Under the pieces are notes generated by a model. That model saw only the letters and a list, made by a program, of their open reading frames with translations. It ran no database searches and had not been told where the DNA came from. A stretch of 60,968 nt of DNA, from the NCBI GenBank assembly GCA_964472505.1, contig CAYYQW010000018.1, positions 1 to 60,968 on the forward strand, read 5' to 3'. Numbering within the stretch: the stretch's first letter is position 1; each line of letters opens with the position of its first letter. Shown here piece after piece: positions 33,212 through 41,054 of this stretch. Both the position numbers and the translations under genes were made by a program. The stretch is from JAYEIA01 sp964472505 (GTDB lineage Bacteria > Bacteroidota > Bacteroidia > Bacteroidales > JAADGE01).

Positions 33212-34108
33212 ATGACCATCTCAATAATAGGACTCGGACTTATGGGCGGATCGGCAGCCATTGATTTAAAAATCGCAAAATTTGCCAATCATATCATAGG
33301 TTGCGATAAAAACAAAGACCATGAAACAACCGCTTTAAGCAACGGCATTGTTGACGAAATTGCCGATTTGGAAACGGCTGTAAAAAAAAGCCGGTTAATC
33401 ATTGTAGCCATACCTTTGGATGCAGCCGTCAAACTCATTCCCAAAATATTGGATATGACGGACGGCCAAGTGGTTACCGATATGAGTTCGGCTAAAAGCA
33501 AAATTGCCGAAAGCCTAAGACATCACAAAAACCGTCGGCAATTTGTATCGGCTCACCCTATGGCGGGAACCGAATTTTCAGGCCCTTTGGCAGCACATGC
33601 CGGCATGTACAATGAAAAAGCCGCCATAATCTGCGATGCCGAAGAAAGCAGTCCCGAAGCCCTTAAACTTATTCAAACGATGTACAAAAAACTTAATATG
33701 CGGATAATAAACATGGGCTCGCAAAAACACGATGTTCATGCCGCTTATGTTTCGCATATTTCACACATCAGCTCATTTGCTTTGGCACTCACGGTTTTGG
33801 AAAAAGAAGAGAATGAAAAAAACATCTTTGACCTGGCAAGCGGTGGGTTCAGCTCCACGGTTCGTTTGGCGAAAAGCTCCGCCGATATGTGGGTGCCTAT
33901 TTTTATGCAAAATAAAGAAAATGTTTCGCAAGTATTGGCAACTTATATCGAGAAACTGCAGCAATTCAAAAAGCAAATTGACACTGAAAATACCGAAGGA
34001 CTTCGCCAAAACATACAAGCCTCCAACCAAATAAGACGCGTACTGAACCCTTTCAAAATTCGAGAATACAAAACAAAAATAATAACAAAACTCTCTAAAA
34101 TTTTCTAA
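33212..34108 (+). CDS. tyrA: Prephenate dehydrogenase
   Basis: Oxidative decarboxylation of prephenate to 4-hydroxyphenylpyruvate, the Tyr branch. 298 aa. The NAD-binding loop is GLGLMGG (7-13); the catalytic histidine is H115 in SAHPMAGTEFSGP. The substrate-binding region HAAYVSHISHISSFAL follows. There is no fused chorismate mutase and no ACT domain, so feedback control is not obvious in this protein. It lies 10 bp after the aminotransferase and 1 bp before the DAHP synthase fusion. Confidence 0.95.
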   Translation: MTISIIGLGLMGGSAAIDLKIAKFANHIIGCDKNKDHETTALSNGIVDEIADLETAVKKSRLIIVAIPLDAAVKLIPKILDMTDGQVVTDMSSAKSKIAESLRHHKNRRQFVSAHPMAGTEFSGPLAAHAGMYNEKAAIICDAEESSPEALKLIQTMYKKLNMRIINMGSQKHDVHAAYVSHISHISSFALALTVLEKEENEKNIFDLASGGFSSTVRLAKSSADMWVPIFMQNKENVSQVLATYIEKLQQFKKQIDTENTEGLRQNIQASNQIRRVLNPFKIREYKTKIITKLSKIF

Positions 34109-34109
34109 A

Positions 34110-35225
34110 ATGGAAACACAAAGCCTCACAACCACAGAGACAGAACTAAGCCGCCCTTTTCGGGAATGGAATTTAAAAAATTGCGACCGTCCCGTAACCA
34201 TTGCCGGGCCGTGCAGCGCCGAAACCGAAGAACAAGTTATGGAAACGGCTGCAGCACTTAAAGAACAAGGCATTGAAATATTCAGAGCCGGGGTATGGAA
34301 ACCGCGCACACGCCCCAACTCCTTTGAAGGCGTAGGCTCCGAAGCTCTAAAATGGTTGCAGCGCGTACAAAAAGAACTCGGCATGAAAACCGCCGTAGAG
34401 GTAGCCAATGTAAAACACGTGTATGAAGCCTTGCGCATGGGCGTAGATATTTTTTGGATTGGCGCTCGCACTTCGGCCAATCCTTTTGCCGTACAAGAAA
34501 TTGCCGATGCCCTTACCGGTGTGGATATTCCGGTGATGATAAAAAACCCGATCAATCCGGACGTAAATCTTTGGATAGGTGCCGTAGAACGCATACAAGC
34601 CGCCGGAATCAAAAAAACAGCAGCCATACACCGCGGTTTTTCAAGCTCCGACAAATCCCACTACCGCAACAAGCCCGAATGGCAAATAGCCATTGAATTT
34701 CGCCAACGCATGCCTGAAACGCCTATGATTTGCGACCCCAGCCACATTGGCGGACGACGCGATATTCTCGAACAAATATCGCAAAAAGCCATGGATCTGA
34801 ATTTTGAAGGCCTGATTATAGAAACGCACCGAAACCCGGATGAAGCATGGAGCGATGCCAAACAACAACTCACGCCGAAAGCTTTGAAAAATTTGTTGAA
34901 TAATTTGGTGGTAAGAAAAACCAAACCCGACAGCCCGGCTTTGGACACTTTGGAAACACTGCGGCGGCAAATTGATCAAATCGATAATGAGCTGCTGATT
35001 GTACTGCAGGAACGCATGCAAATTTCAAAAGCAATCGGTGAACAAAAAAAAGCTCGAAACATCACCATTTTGCAAAGCGACCGTTGGAAAGAATTGCTTG
35101 AAAAACGCCTCGGAGCAGGCAACAATCTTGAGTTGAGCGACAATTTTATCAGCGATATTTTTACGGCTGTTCATCGTGAATCCATTAATGCACAAAGCAA
35201 AATTATGAATCGAAAAACTGAGTAA
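34110..35225 (+). CDS. Bifunctional DAHP synthase / chorismate mutase
   Basis: 371-aa fusion. Residues about 15-265 form a type I (KDO8PS-like) 3-deoxy-7-phosphoheptulonate synthase with GPCSAE (33-38), KPRTRPNSF (64-72) and CDPSHIGGRR signatures; residues about 280-365 form an AroQ-type chorismate mutase (LRRQIDQIDNELLIVLQERM, with the basic KAIGEQKK helix). It thus covers both the first step of the shikimate pathway and the branch-point step to prephenate, an arrangement common in Bacteroidota. It overlaps no neighbour but is only 1 and 3 bp from tyrA and aroA. Confidence 0.94.
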   Translation: METQSLTTTETELSRPFREWNLKNCDRPVTIAGPCSAETEEQVMETAAALKEQGIEIFRAGVWKPRTRPNSFEGVGSEALKWLQRVQKELGMKTAVEVANVKHVYEALRMGVDIFWIGARTSANPFAVQEIADALTGVDIPVMIKNPINPDVNLWIGAVERIQAAGIKKTAAIHRGFSSSDKSHYRNKPEWQIAIEFRQRMPETPMICDPSHIGGRRDILEQISQKAMDLNFEGLIIETHRNPDEAWSDAKQQLTPKALKNLLNNLVVRKTKPDSPALDTLETLRRQIDQIDNELLIVLQERMQISKAIGEQKKARNITILQSDRWKELLEKRLGAGNNLELSDNFISDIFTAVHRESINAQSKIMNRKTE

Positions 35226-35228
35226 ACC

Positions 35229-36494
35229 ATGGATATACAAGTTTTTCCTTCTCAAATACAAGGGGTTTTGCAAGCGCCGGCCTCGAAAAGCTATATGCTG
35301 CGAGCCGTGGCTTTGGCCATGCTGAGTGAGTCGCCCGTCCGCATTCAAAATCCGTCCTATTGCGATGATGCGCTGGCGGTGCTGAATATTGCCGAGAGCT
35401 TTGGCTGTGGCATTGAAAAATCCGATGAGTTTTTGATTATAGAGCCGGGACAAATGAAACCGCCCAAACAGTTTTCCTGCGGTGAGTCCGGTTTGGCCAT
35501 TCGGCTGTTTACTCCGGTGGCGGCAATATTCGATAAAACAATCCGCTTGGAAGCTGAAGGCTCGCTGAAAAATCGCCCGGCCGATTTTATGCAAAATCCC
35601 ATGCAACAACTCGGTGCCGAATTTTTGAGCGACAAAGGAAAACCACCGGTACAGGTAAAAGGCCCGCTGAAAGCCGGCGACATTACTCTTGACGGAAGTC
35701 TGAGCTCGCAGTTCCTGTCCGGATTGCTCATTGCTTTGCCCAAAATACACGGGCGCACAAACATAAAAGTTAAAAACCTGAAAAGCATTCCCTATATCAG
35801 AATGACTTTGGAAGCATTGGAAGCTTTCGGAGCTGAGATTTCTCACAACAAGTTTGAAGAATTCACCATCCAAGGCCCGCAAAAATACCAAACGGAACAC
35901 TACACAGTAGAAAGCGACTGGAGCAGTGCTGCTGCCTTACTCACCGCCGGGGCTTTGGCCGGAAGCATGAAATTGAAAAACATCAGTCCGCTTTCTCTGC
36001 AAGCCGACAGAGCCGTTTTGGATGCACTCAAACAAACCGGCAGTCGAATAACGACAAACGCATCCGGAATACGCATCGAAAAGCCAAAAAAATTAAAATC
36101 TTTTCGTTTTGATGCCGTGCACAGCCCCGATCTCTTCCCCGCCCTGGCGGCATTGGCTTCAGCATGCGAAGGACAATCGAAAATCTACGGCCTGCACCGA
36201 CTAAAGCACAAAGAAAGCGACCGAGGTAAAGTGTTGCAGAATGAATTTAAGAAAATCGGCGGGAAAATTACTTTGGATAATGACCGTATGCTTATTGAAG
36301 GCGGAAAAATCATGGGCGGACAAGCCGATGCCAACAATGATCACAGGATTGCCATGGCTTTAAGTCTCGCTGCTTTAAACTCTGAGAATCCGGTAACTAT
36401 ATGCGGCGCCGAATGCGTTAATAAAAGTTATCCGAAGTATTTTGAAGATATGCAAGAAGTCGGGGTGAAATTAGATGTGAGATATAAGATGTAA
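35229..36494 (+). CDS. aroA: 3-Phosphoshikimate 1-carboxyvinyltransferase (EPSP synthase)
   Basis: Adds the enolpyruvyl group of PEP to shikimate-3-phosphate. 421 aa. The N-terminal substrate loop APASKSYMLRA (16-26), the CGESGLAIRLF segment (83-93), DGSLSSQFLSGLL (about 156-168) and the C-terminal NDHRIAMALSLAAL are family motifs. It is the last gene of the operon and is followed by a palindromic repeat rather than an obvious intrinsic terminator. Prephenate dehydratase, aroB, aroQ/D, aroK and aroC are not here. Confidence 0.95.
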   Translation: MDIQVFPSQIQGVLQAPASKSYMLRAVALAMLSESPVRIQNPSYCDDALAVLNIAESFGCGIEKSDEFLIIEPGQMKPPKQFSCGESGLAIRLFTPVAAIFDKTIRLEAEGSLKNRPADFMQNPMQQLGAEFLSDKGKPPVQVKGPLKAGDITLDGSLSSQFLSGLLIALPKIHGRTNIKVKNLKSIPYIRMTLEALEAFGAEISHNKFEEFTIQGPQKYQTEHYTVESDWSSAAALLTAGALAGSMKLKNISPLSLQADRAVLDALKQTGSRITTNASGIRIEKPKKLKSFRFDAVHSPDLFPALAALASACEGQSKIYGLHRLKHKESDRGKVLQNEFKKIGGKITLDNDRMLIEGGKIMGGQADANNDHRIAMALSLAALNSENPVTICGAECVNKSYPKYFEDMQEVGVKLDVRYKM

Positions 36495-36652
36495 AATGTT
36501 GATGCCTGAATAAGCTTGACCGTTGTTAATGTTGTGTTACTACATTTTCCGGTCTTAATTTCAGAGCGATATTTCAACCGAGCAAGACGTTTTGTGTCCT
36601 GCCCATTGACTTTGACTGTTAGCCAAGAACGATCAGCGTACAAAATCATAAT

Positions 36653-36690
36653 CCAAGACGTTTTGAAGTCCTATCGGACGTTCAAAAGTC
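36653..36690 (+). repeat. Palindromic intergenic repeat, short form (copy R2)
   Basis: CCAA plus GACGTTTTGAAGTCC-TATC-GGACGTTCAAAAGTC. The two arms pair with offset single-base bulges. It is identical to the block at 38098-38135. A degenerate start of another copy (CAAGACGTTTT-GTGTCCTGCCC) is at about 36583. Confidence 0.85.
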
Positions 36691-36712
36691 TTTCTCTGTG
36701 GGCTTAAAAGAT

Positions 36713-37927
36713 TTACAACAGCCGCTTTACGGGCAGCTGCTTTTCAAAAATTGAGTCCTTGCGTTGTACTTTTAAATACAATGTTCCCGGACGGCGCATG
36801 AGTTTTACAATTTCGGGATAAGTCGCCGGGCTTGCTTTTATTTTATTAATTTCCAATAAAATATCTCCTATACGAATGCCGGCAGTATCAGCCGGTGCAT
36901 CTTGAATAATTCCGGCTATCAGCAGACCCTCAGCCTTGGCTTCTCCCAAGCTGAAACCCGGCGGATAATAGCCGCTCATAGGGTCTTTTTTCCCCGTGAA
37001 GCGGAAGAAAAGTTTTTGTTTTTTATAATCCAATATCACCAAATATTCCGAAAGTATTTGGTTGCCAAGCGTTCCTACCGGAGAGAAATCAAAAGGGCTT
37101 TTACCCGGATTATCGGTTTTGGTATAATAAACAATAGGCCCTGAACTGTTGAATGCGGTTTTTTCGCCGTTCAGGCTAAAGTTTTCGGCACGGAACATAT
37201 AGCGCTGAGCATCGCCGGAAACATTGGCGCCTTCCCGTAAGCTTTTGAATCTTTTAAATTTCGATTTATGAATACCGATACTGTCAGCAGCAAAATCATA
37301 GAGTATTATTCCGGCTTCGGAACCGGTGTTGATTAAAAAATCTCCGGCCAATTCGAGCGAATCGTTGATCTTCAGTTTACCTGAGATATAAGGTTTATTT
37401 TGGTGTACAAAAAAGTCTGTCGAATCCAATCCGGGGAATTTTTCTTTGTAATTTTCCGACAGAAATTCAATACTGTTTTCATTTTTGTCATACAAGAGCA
37501 CTTTATCCTGCAAAAACTCACCACCCAAAATACCGTCTTCAATGCAAATCATTTTTTTCAAATTAAGCTCCAAAAACAATAAATCGGCATAGCTCTTCCC
37601 TTTATATCTGAAATTAAAACAATCGTACAAAGGTCTCTTAATCAGTCTCCCGTCGGGTGTTCCGCCTACCGGTAGCGAATCTGCAGCTTTACAAAAAGGC
37701 TCTCGTTTGGCAAAAAAACTGCTGTCGCCCACACAGACGGGGCTGCCGGTATCAATAAGAAAAAGCGCCGAATCGCCCTCGGGCAATTCAATTCTCACAA
37801 AAGGAAGATTTGAAATAAACAAGGCATCTTTTGGAGTTTTATCGGCCGGCTGTCCGTTGCAGCTTAGAAAAACAATCCATAAAAACAAAAAAGCGGTTTT
37901 ATTCACAGTAAGATATATTTTTTTCAT
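36713..37927 (-). CDS. Retropepsin-like aspartic protease lipoprotein with PDZ domain
   Basis: 404 aa. The lipobox is VFLSC (Cys23). Two retropepsin-like halves follow: the first has the catalytic triad FLIDTGSP with D59; the equivalent place in the second half reads FLINTGSE with N200 in place of Asp. A PDZ domain (about 315-395) carries GIRIGDILLEINKI. Members are predicted envelope peptidases of Bacteroidota. The missing second aspartate raises doubt about a conventional two-Asp active site within one chain; dimerisation through the first half, or loss of activity, are both possible. Confidence 0.78.
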   Translation of the reverse strand: MKKIYLTVNKTAFLFLWIVFLSCNGQPADKTPKDALFISNLPFVRIELPEGDSALFLIDTGSPVCVGDSSFFAKREPFCKAADSLPVGGTPDGRLIKRPLYDCFNFRYKGKSYADLLFLELNLKKMICIEDGILGGEFLQDKVLLYDKNENSIEFLSENYKEKFPGLDSTDFFVHQNKPYISGKLKINDSLELAGDFLINTGSEAGIILYDFAADSIGIHKSKFKRFKSLREGANVSGDAQRYMFRAENFSLNGEKTAFNSSGPIVYYTKTDNPGKSPFDFSPVGTLGNQILSEYLVILDYKKQKLFFRFTGKKDPMSGYYPPGFSLGEAKAEGLLIAGIIQDAPADTAGIRIGDILLEINKIKASPATYPEIVKLMRRPGTLYLKVQRKDSIFEKQLPVKRLL

Positions 37928-38004
37928 ATCTCACTAAAATACGAAAAAAAATAATACATGAGCCAAATTATTTCAAGAGTGTATTTGTTCGGGAAAATAA
38001 AATC

Positions 38005-38065
38005 AAATCGTTTTGAAGTCCTGCCCTTCGGCTATTGCTCAGGAGTCGCCGGACGTTCAAAAATC
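38005..38065 (+). repeat. Palindromic intergenic repeat, long form (copy R3)
   Basis: Same outer arms as the short form (CGTTTTGAAGTCC ... GGACGTTCAAAAATC) but with an inserted middle, TGCCCTTCGGCTATTGCTCAGGA followed by GTCGCC. It lies between the retropepsin gene and yefM. Confidence 0.8.
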
Positions 38066-38097
38066 ATTATCACTCTAAGAGCTTTATGCTTTTTATT

Positions 38098-38135
38098 CCA
38101 AGACGTTTTGAAGTCCTATCGGACGTTCAAAAGTC
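38098..38135 (+). repeat. Palindromic intergenic repeat, short form (copy R4)
   Basis: Identical to copy R2 over 38 bp. Its right end is 2 bp before the TTG of the yefM promoter, so it abuts the toxin-antitoxin promoter directly. Confidence 0.85.
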
Positions 38136-38137
38136 TC

Positions 38138-38172
38138 TTGACATTTAAGAAATAAGTACGTATATTTGTACA
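38138..38172 (+). promoter_or_regulatory. yefM-yoeB promoter with TGTACA operator core
   Basis: TTG (38138-38140), 20-nt spacer and TATATTTG (38161-38168), an exact -7 match. Overlapping the -7 element is TGTACA (38167-38172), with a related AGTACG just upstream (38155-38160). TGTACA is the core of the E. coli YefM-YoeB operator, so autorepression through the same core is likely. Confidence 0.65.
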
Positions 38173-38197
38173 TATAAACACACTTAATTATAAAGAA

Positions 38198-38452
38198 ATG
38201 CTGACTACAACTATTTCAAGTTTTAGAAGAAACATAAAAAGCTATTTTGATAAAGTTACGGAAAACTTTGAAACCCTGATAATTAACCGTGGGGAAGACA
38301 AAGGTATTGTGATAATGTCTTTGGATGAATACAATTCTTTGTCCGCAACCCGGCATGAGTTATCATCCAAAAAAAATAAAAAAAGATTAGATGCCGCTGT
38401 CAGTAAATTAAAAAAGGGCGAATCATTCCAAAGGGATATAATTGAAGAATAA
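38198..38452 (+). CDS. yefM: Antitoxin YefM (Phd/YefM family)
   Basis: 84-aa antitoxin. The N-terminal half is the Phd/YefM DNA-binding domain (TISSFRRNIKSYFDKVTE, then IINRGEDKGIVIMSLDEYNSL); the C-terminal half is the charged tail that wraps the toxin. It neutralises YoeB and with it represses its own promoter. The toxin gene is 98 bp downstream rather than overlapping, which is wider than usual, and palindromic repeats lie on both sides of the pair. Confidence 0.93.
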   Translation: MLTTTISSFRRNIKSYFDKVTENFETLIINRGEDKGIVIMSLDEYNSLSATRHELSSKKNKKRLDAAVSKLKKGESFQRDIIEE

Positions 38453-38550
38453 ACAATACACCGCTGAATAACAAAAAATCACAAAATGAATAGCCTTTCT
38501 GTCAGAAGATTGAGAAAAATTCCGACTTTAAAAAATTACAACATTAACCA

Positions 38551-38808
38551 ATGAAATATACTTTTACGGATGAATCTTGGGAAGATTATTTGTATTGGCA
38601 AAAAACCGATAAAAAAATACTTAAAAGAATAAACAAATTGATAAAAGAGATTTCACGCACACCTTTTGAAGGGACAGGAAAACCGGAACCTTTGAAATAT
38701 AAATATCAAGGGTTTTGGTCGAGAAGAATAACCGCCGAACACCGGCTGATATACACCGTAAAGGATGATGAAGTTTTAATCGCAAAATGCAGATTTCATT
38801 ACGATTAA
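38551..38808 (+). CDS. yoeB: Toxin YoeB (RelE-fold ribosome-dependent mRNA interferase)
   Basis: 85 aa, very close to E. coli YoeB along its whole length (EESW-DYLYWQ-TDK start, RTPFEG-GKPEPLK, GFWSRRIT-EHRLIY). All catalytic residues are in register: E46, R65, H83 and Y84. It cleaves mRNA in the ribosomal A site when released from YefM. The gene appears intact. Confidence 0.95.
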   Translation: MKYTFTDESWEDYLYWQKTDKKILKRINKLIKEISRTPFEGTGKPEPLKYKYQGFWSRRITAEHRLIYTVKDDEVLIAKCRFHYD

Positions 38809-38843
38809 TTCCTTGAAAGTCAAGGGTTAAGAGGTCTTTTCAC

Positions 38844-38905
38844 CCAAGACGTTTTGAAGTTCTGCCTTTCGGCTGCCGCTCAGGAACTGCAGAACGTTCA
38901 AAAGT
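38844..38905 (+). repeat. Palindromic intergenic repeat, long form (copy R5)
   Basis: CCAAGACGTTTTGAAGTTC, middle TGCCTTTCGGCTGCCGCTCAGGA-type block, then AGAACGTTCAAAAGTC. The arm change GTCC to GTTC on the left is matched by GGAC to GAAC on the right, a compensatory pair that supports selection or mechanism acting on the stem. It lies between yoeB and pyrC. Confidence 0.85.
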
Positions 38906-38931
38906 CTTTTCTGATTCTCGGCATTTTGATT

Positions 38932-38939
38932 TATTTTTG
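38932..38939 (+). promoter_or_regulatory. -7 promoter element for pyrC
   Basis: TATTTTTG matches TAnnTTTG exactly, 13 bp before the pyrC ATG, implying a nearly leaderless mRNA. It lies just outside repeat R5. Confidence 0.5.
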
Positions 38940-38952
38940 TAGAAAAACAGGC

Positions 38953-40287
38953 ATGATTCTGATAAAAAACGTACAAATCATCAATGAAGGCAGCACAAAA
39001 TCGGGCAGCCTGCTGATAAAAAATCAGCAAATAGAAAAAATATATACCGAAACAGAACCCGAAACACCCGCCGGAACGGAAAAAATAATCGACGGGCAAG
39101 GCTTTTGGCTGATGCCGGGTGTGATTGATATGCACGTGCATTTCAGAGAACCCGGACTGACGCAAAAAGGCGATACCGAAAGCGAAACCAAAGCCGCGCT
39201 GGCCGGCGGCGTAAGCTCTTTTGCAGAAATGCCCAATACGCTGCCAAAAACGGTAGGACAAGCTGACCTGGAAGTCAAAAACCGAATTGCCGAAAAAAAC
39301 TCATACATTAATTACTCATATTATATCGGAGCCGATGAAAACAACAGTGCTTTTATTGCGTCAGCCGATAACCGAAAAATACCGGGTGTAAAAGTGTTTA
39401 TGGGTGCTTCCACAGGTAATATGCAAATTGCGGGGAAAGCATTGGATCAGGTTTACCGTCAAAACAATCTGCGCGTTACGGCGCATTGTGAAGATGATGA
39501 AATAATTTCAAAAAACACAGAAAAATATCGCAAACAATTCGGCGAAAGCATTCCTTTTAAATATCATCCGAAAATTCGTTCAACCGAAGCCTGCTTAAAG
39601 TCTTCAAGAGAAGCTGTGGGTTTAGCGAAAAAACACAATAATAAACTGCACATCGCCCATATTTCCACGGCAGAAGAATTAGACTTGATTGACAAAAATC
39701 AAACCCTTGAAAATAAACAAATTACCACAGAAGTTTGCATTCATCACTTATGGTTTAACGAAACGGATTATGACAAAAAAGGCGCTTTCATAAAATGGAA
39801 TCCGGCCATAAAGAGCGAAAAAGACCGTCAGGCGCTTCTGAAAGCCGTGAGCGATGATGTAATCGACATAATCGTTACCGACCACGCTCCCCACACTTTT
39901 GAAGAAAAACAAAAACCATACACCCAAGCACCTTCGGGAGCACCCATGATACAACACAGCCTGCAGGCGGCTTTGGAGTTGAGCAAACAAGGCCGGTTCA
40001 GTAAAGAAAAAGTGGTTGAAAAAATGTGCCACCACCCGGCTCGCTTGTTTGGAATACAAAACCGGGGGTTTATTCGGGAAGGCTACTTTGCCGACCTTAC
40101 GATTGTAAATCCGGATACCCGATATACGGTTGACAAAAATAATATTCTCTACAAATGCGGTTGGTCGCCCATGGAAGGCGAAACTTTCAGCACCCGCCCG
40201 GTTTACGTATTTGTAAACGGAAAACTTTTGTACGAAAATGGAAAATTCAGTAACAAAGGCCAAGGTATGGCTTTGGAATTTAATTAA
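38953..40287 (+). CDS. pyrC: Dihydroorotase (amidohydrolase type I)
   Basis: Cyclises carbamoyl aspartate to dihydroorotate in pyrimidine synthesis. 444 aa from ATG 38953; earlier in-frame starts lie within repeat R5 and upstream of the promoter. Zinc ligands H61 and H63 with R65 are in DMHVHFREPG; the carbamylated-lysine region is PGVKVFMGAS; further His in TAHCED and HIAHIST; and the catalytic Asp in VTDHAPH. Length and motifs fit the class I enzyme, not the short PyrC of enterobacteria. The next gene starts 13 bp later. Confidence 0.93.
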   Translation: MILIKNVQIINEGSTKSGSLLIKNQQIEKIYTETEPETPAGTEKIIDGQGFWLMPGVIDMHVHFREPGLTQKGDTESETKAALAGGVSSFAEMPNTLPKTVGQADLEVKNRIAEKNSYINYSYYIGADENNSAFIASADNRKIPGVKVFMGASTGNMQIAGKALDQVYRQNNLRVTAHCEDDEIISKNTEKYRKQFGESIPFKYHPKIRSTEACLKSSREAVGLAKKHNNKLHIAHISTAEELDLIDKNQTLENKQITTEVCIHHLWFNETDYDKKGAFIKWNPAIKSEKDRQALLKAVSDDVIDIIVTDHAPHTFEEKQKPYTQAPSGAPMIQHSLQAALELSKQGRFSKEKVVEKMCHHPARLFGIQNRGFIREGYFADLTIVNPDTRYTVDKNNILYKCGWSPMEGETFSTRPVYVFVNGKLLYENGKFSNKGQGMALEFN

Positions 40288-40300
40288 AAACTCAATTGTC

Positions 40301-40846
40301 ATGAAAAAATACCTCATACTAATTACGGTAATTTTGGTTTTTGTCGCTTGCAACAACAACACAAAAAAAGCCGAGAAAGAAACCTCATCACTTAACAAAA
40401 AAGAATTGAGTGCGGAGAGCTTGTTGCCAACTGACAAAAAAAGCATGTACCAAGTGGCCGATACCTTGTTTTATACGGCGCTTCTAAAAGCCGGCTCCGA
40501 AGAAGAAGCGCTTTACATGAACGATTGGGTAAAAAATTTAAAATTAAAAGAATTTACAAATCTCATTTTTGAAGCCGTTTACAAGGGCCGACTGACGGCC
40601 TACGATTACATCGGTGAAGAACCCATGAGTATTGAAGAAGTAAAAGCTCTGGAAGAAGAAAATAAGGACAATGCCATTGCCAAACTCTTATTCGAAGAAG
40701 CTTGGTATTTTGATGAAGAAAACTTAAAGCTATACAAAGAAGTGCGCTCCATAATGCTTGCTTATGAACGCAAAGACAGTGAAGGAAAGGTACGCGGATA
40801 TAAGTCGGGAATCAAAATATTTATGGGAAATAAACCGCCGGTATAA
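40301..40846 (+). CDS. Lipoprotein, weakly GldN-like
   Basis: 181 aa from the ATG at 40301. The signal peptide MKKYLILITVILVFVAC ends in a lipobox with Cys17. The mature part is acidic and helical. The order KLKEFTNLIFEAVYKGRLTAYDY, then LFEEAWYFDEENLKLYKEV, resembles the GldN gliding/secretion-associated family (compact core without its N-terminal part). That resemblance is by eye and may be superficial. It follows pyrC by 13 bp and probably shares its transcript. Confidence 0.5.
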   Translation: MKKYLILITVILVFVACNNNTKKAEKETSSLNKKELSAESLLPTDKKSMYQVADTLFYTALLKAGSEEEALYMNDWVKNLKLKEFTNLIFEAVYKGRLTAYDYIGEEPMSIEEVKALEEENKDNAIAKLLFEEAWYFDEENLKLYKEVRSIMLAYERKDSEGKVRGYKSGIKIFMGNKPPV

Positions 40847-41021
40847 TTTTTTTTGTAAAAATCATTATGTGCTTTTCATGGCTATAAAATCACCTTTCGG
40901 GCAACAAAACTAAGTAAAACTAAAAAAAGCCGAAAACGGTATAAGAATTGTCTAAAAAATATGTACTATTAGCTTGGATTATACTTTATGCAAATTTAAT
41001 AGTTACGAAAACACAAAAGCA

Positions 41022-41029
41022 TAAATTTG
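41022..41029 (+). promoter_or_regulatory. -7 promoter element for the chemoreceptor gene
   Basis: TAAATTTG matches TAnnTTTG exactly, 25 bp before the first possible start at 41055. Confidence 0.5.
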
Positions 41030-41054
41030 GACTACAACTAACATGCTGTAATGA

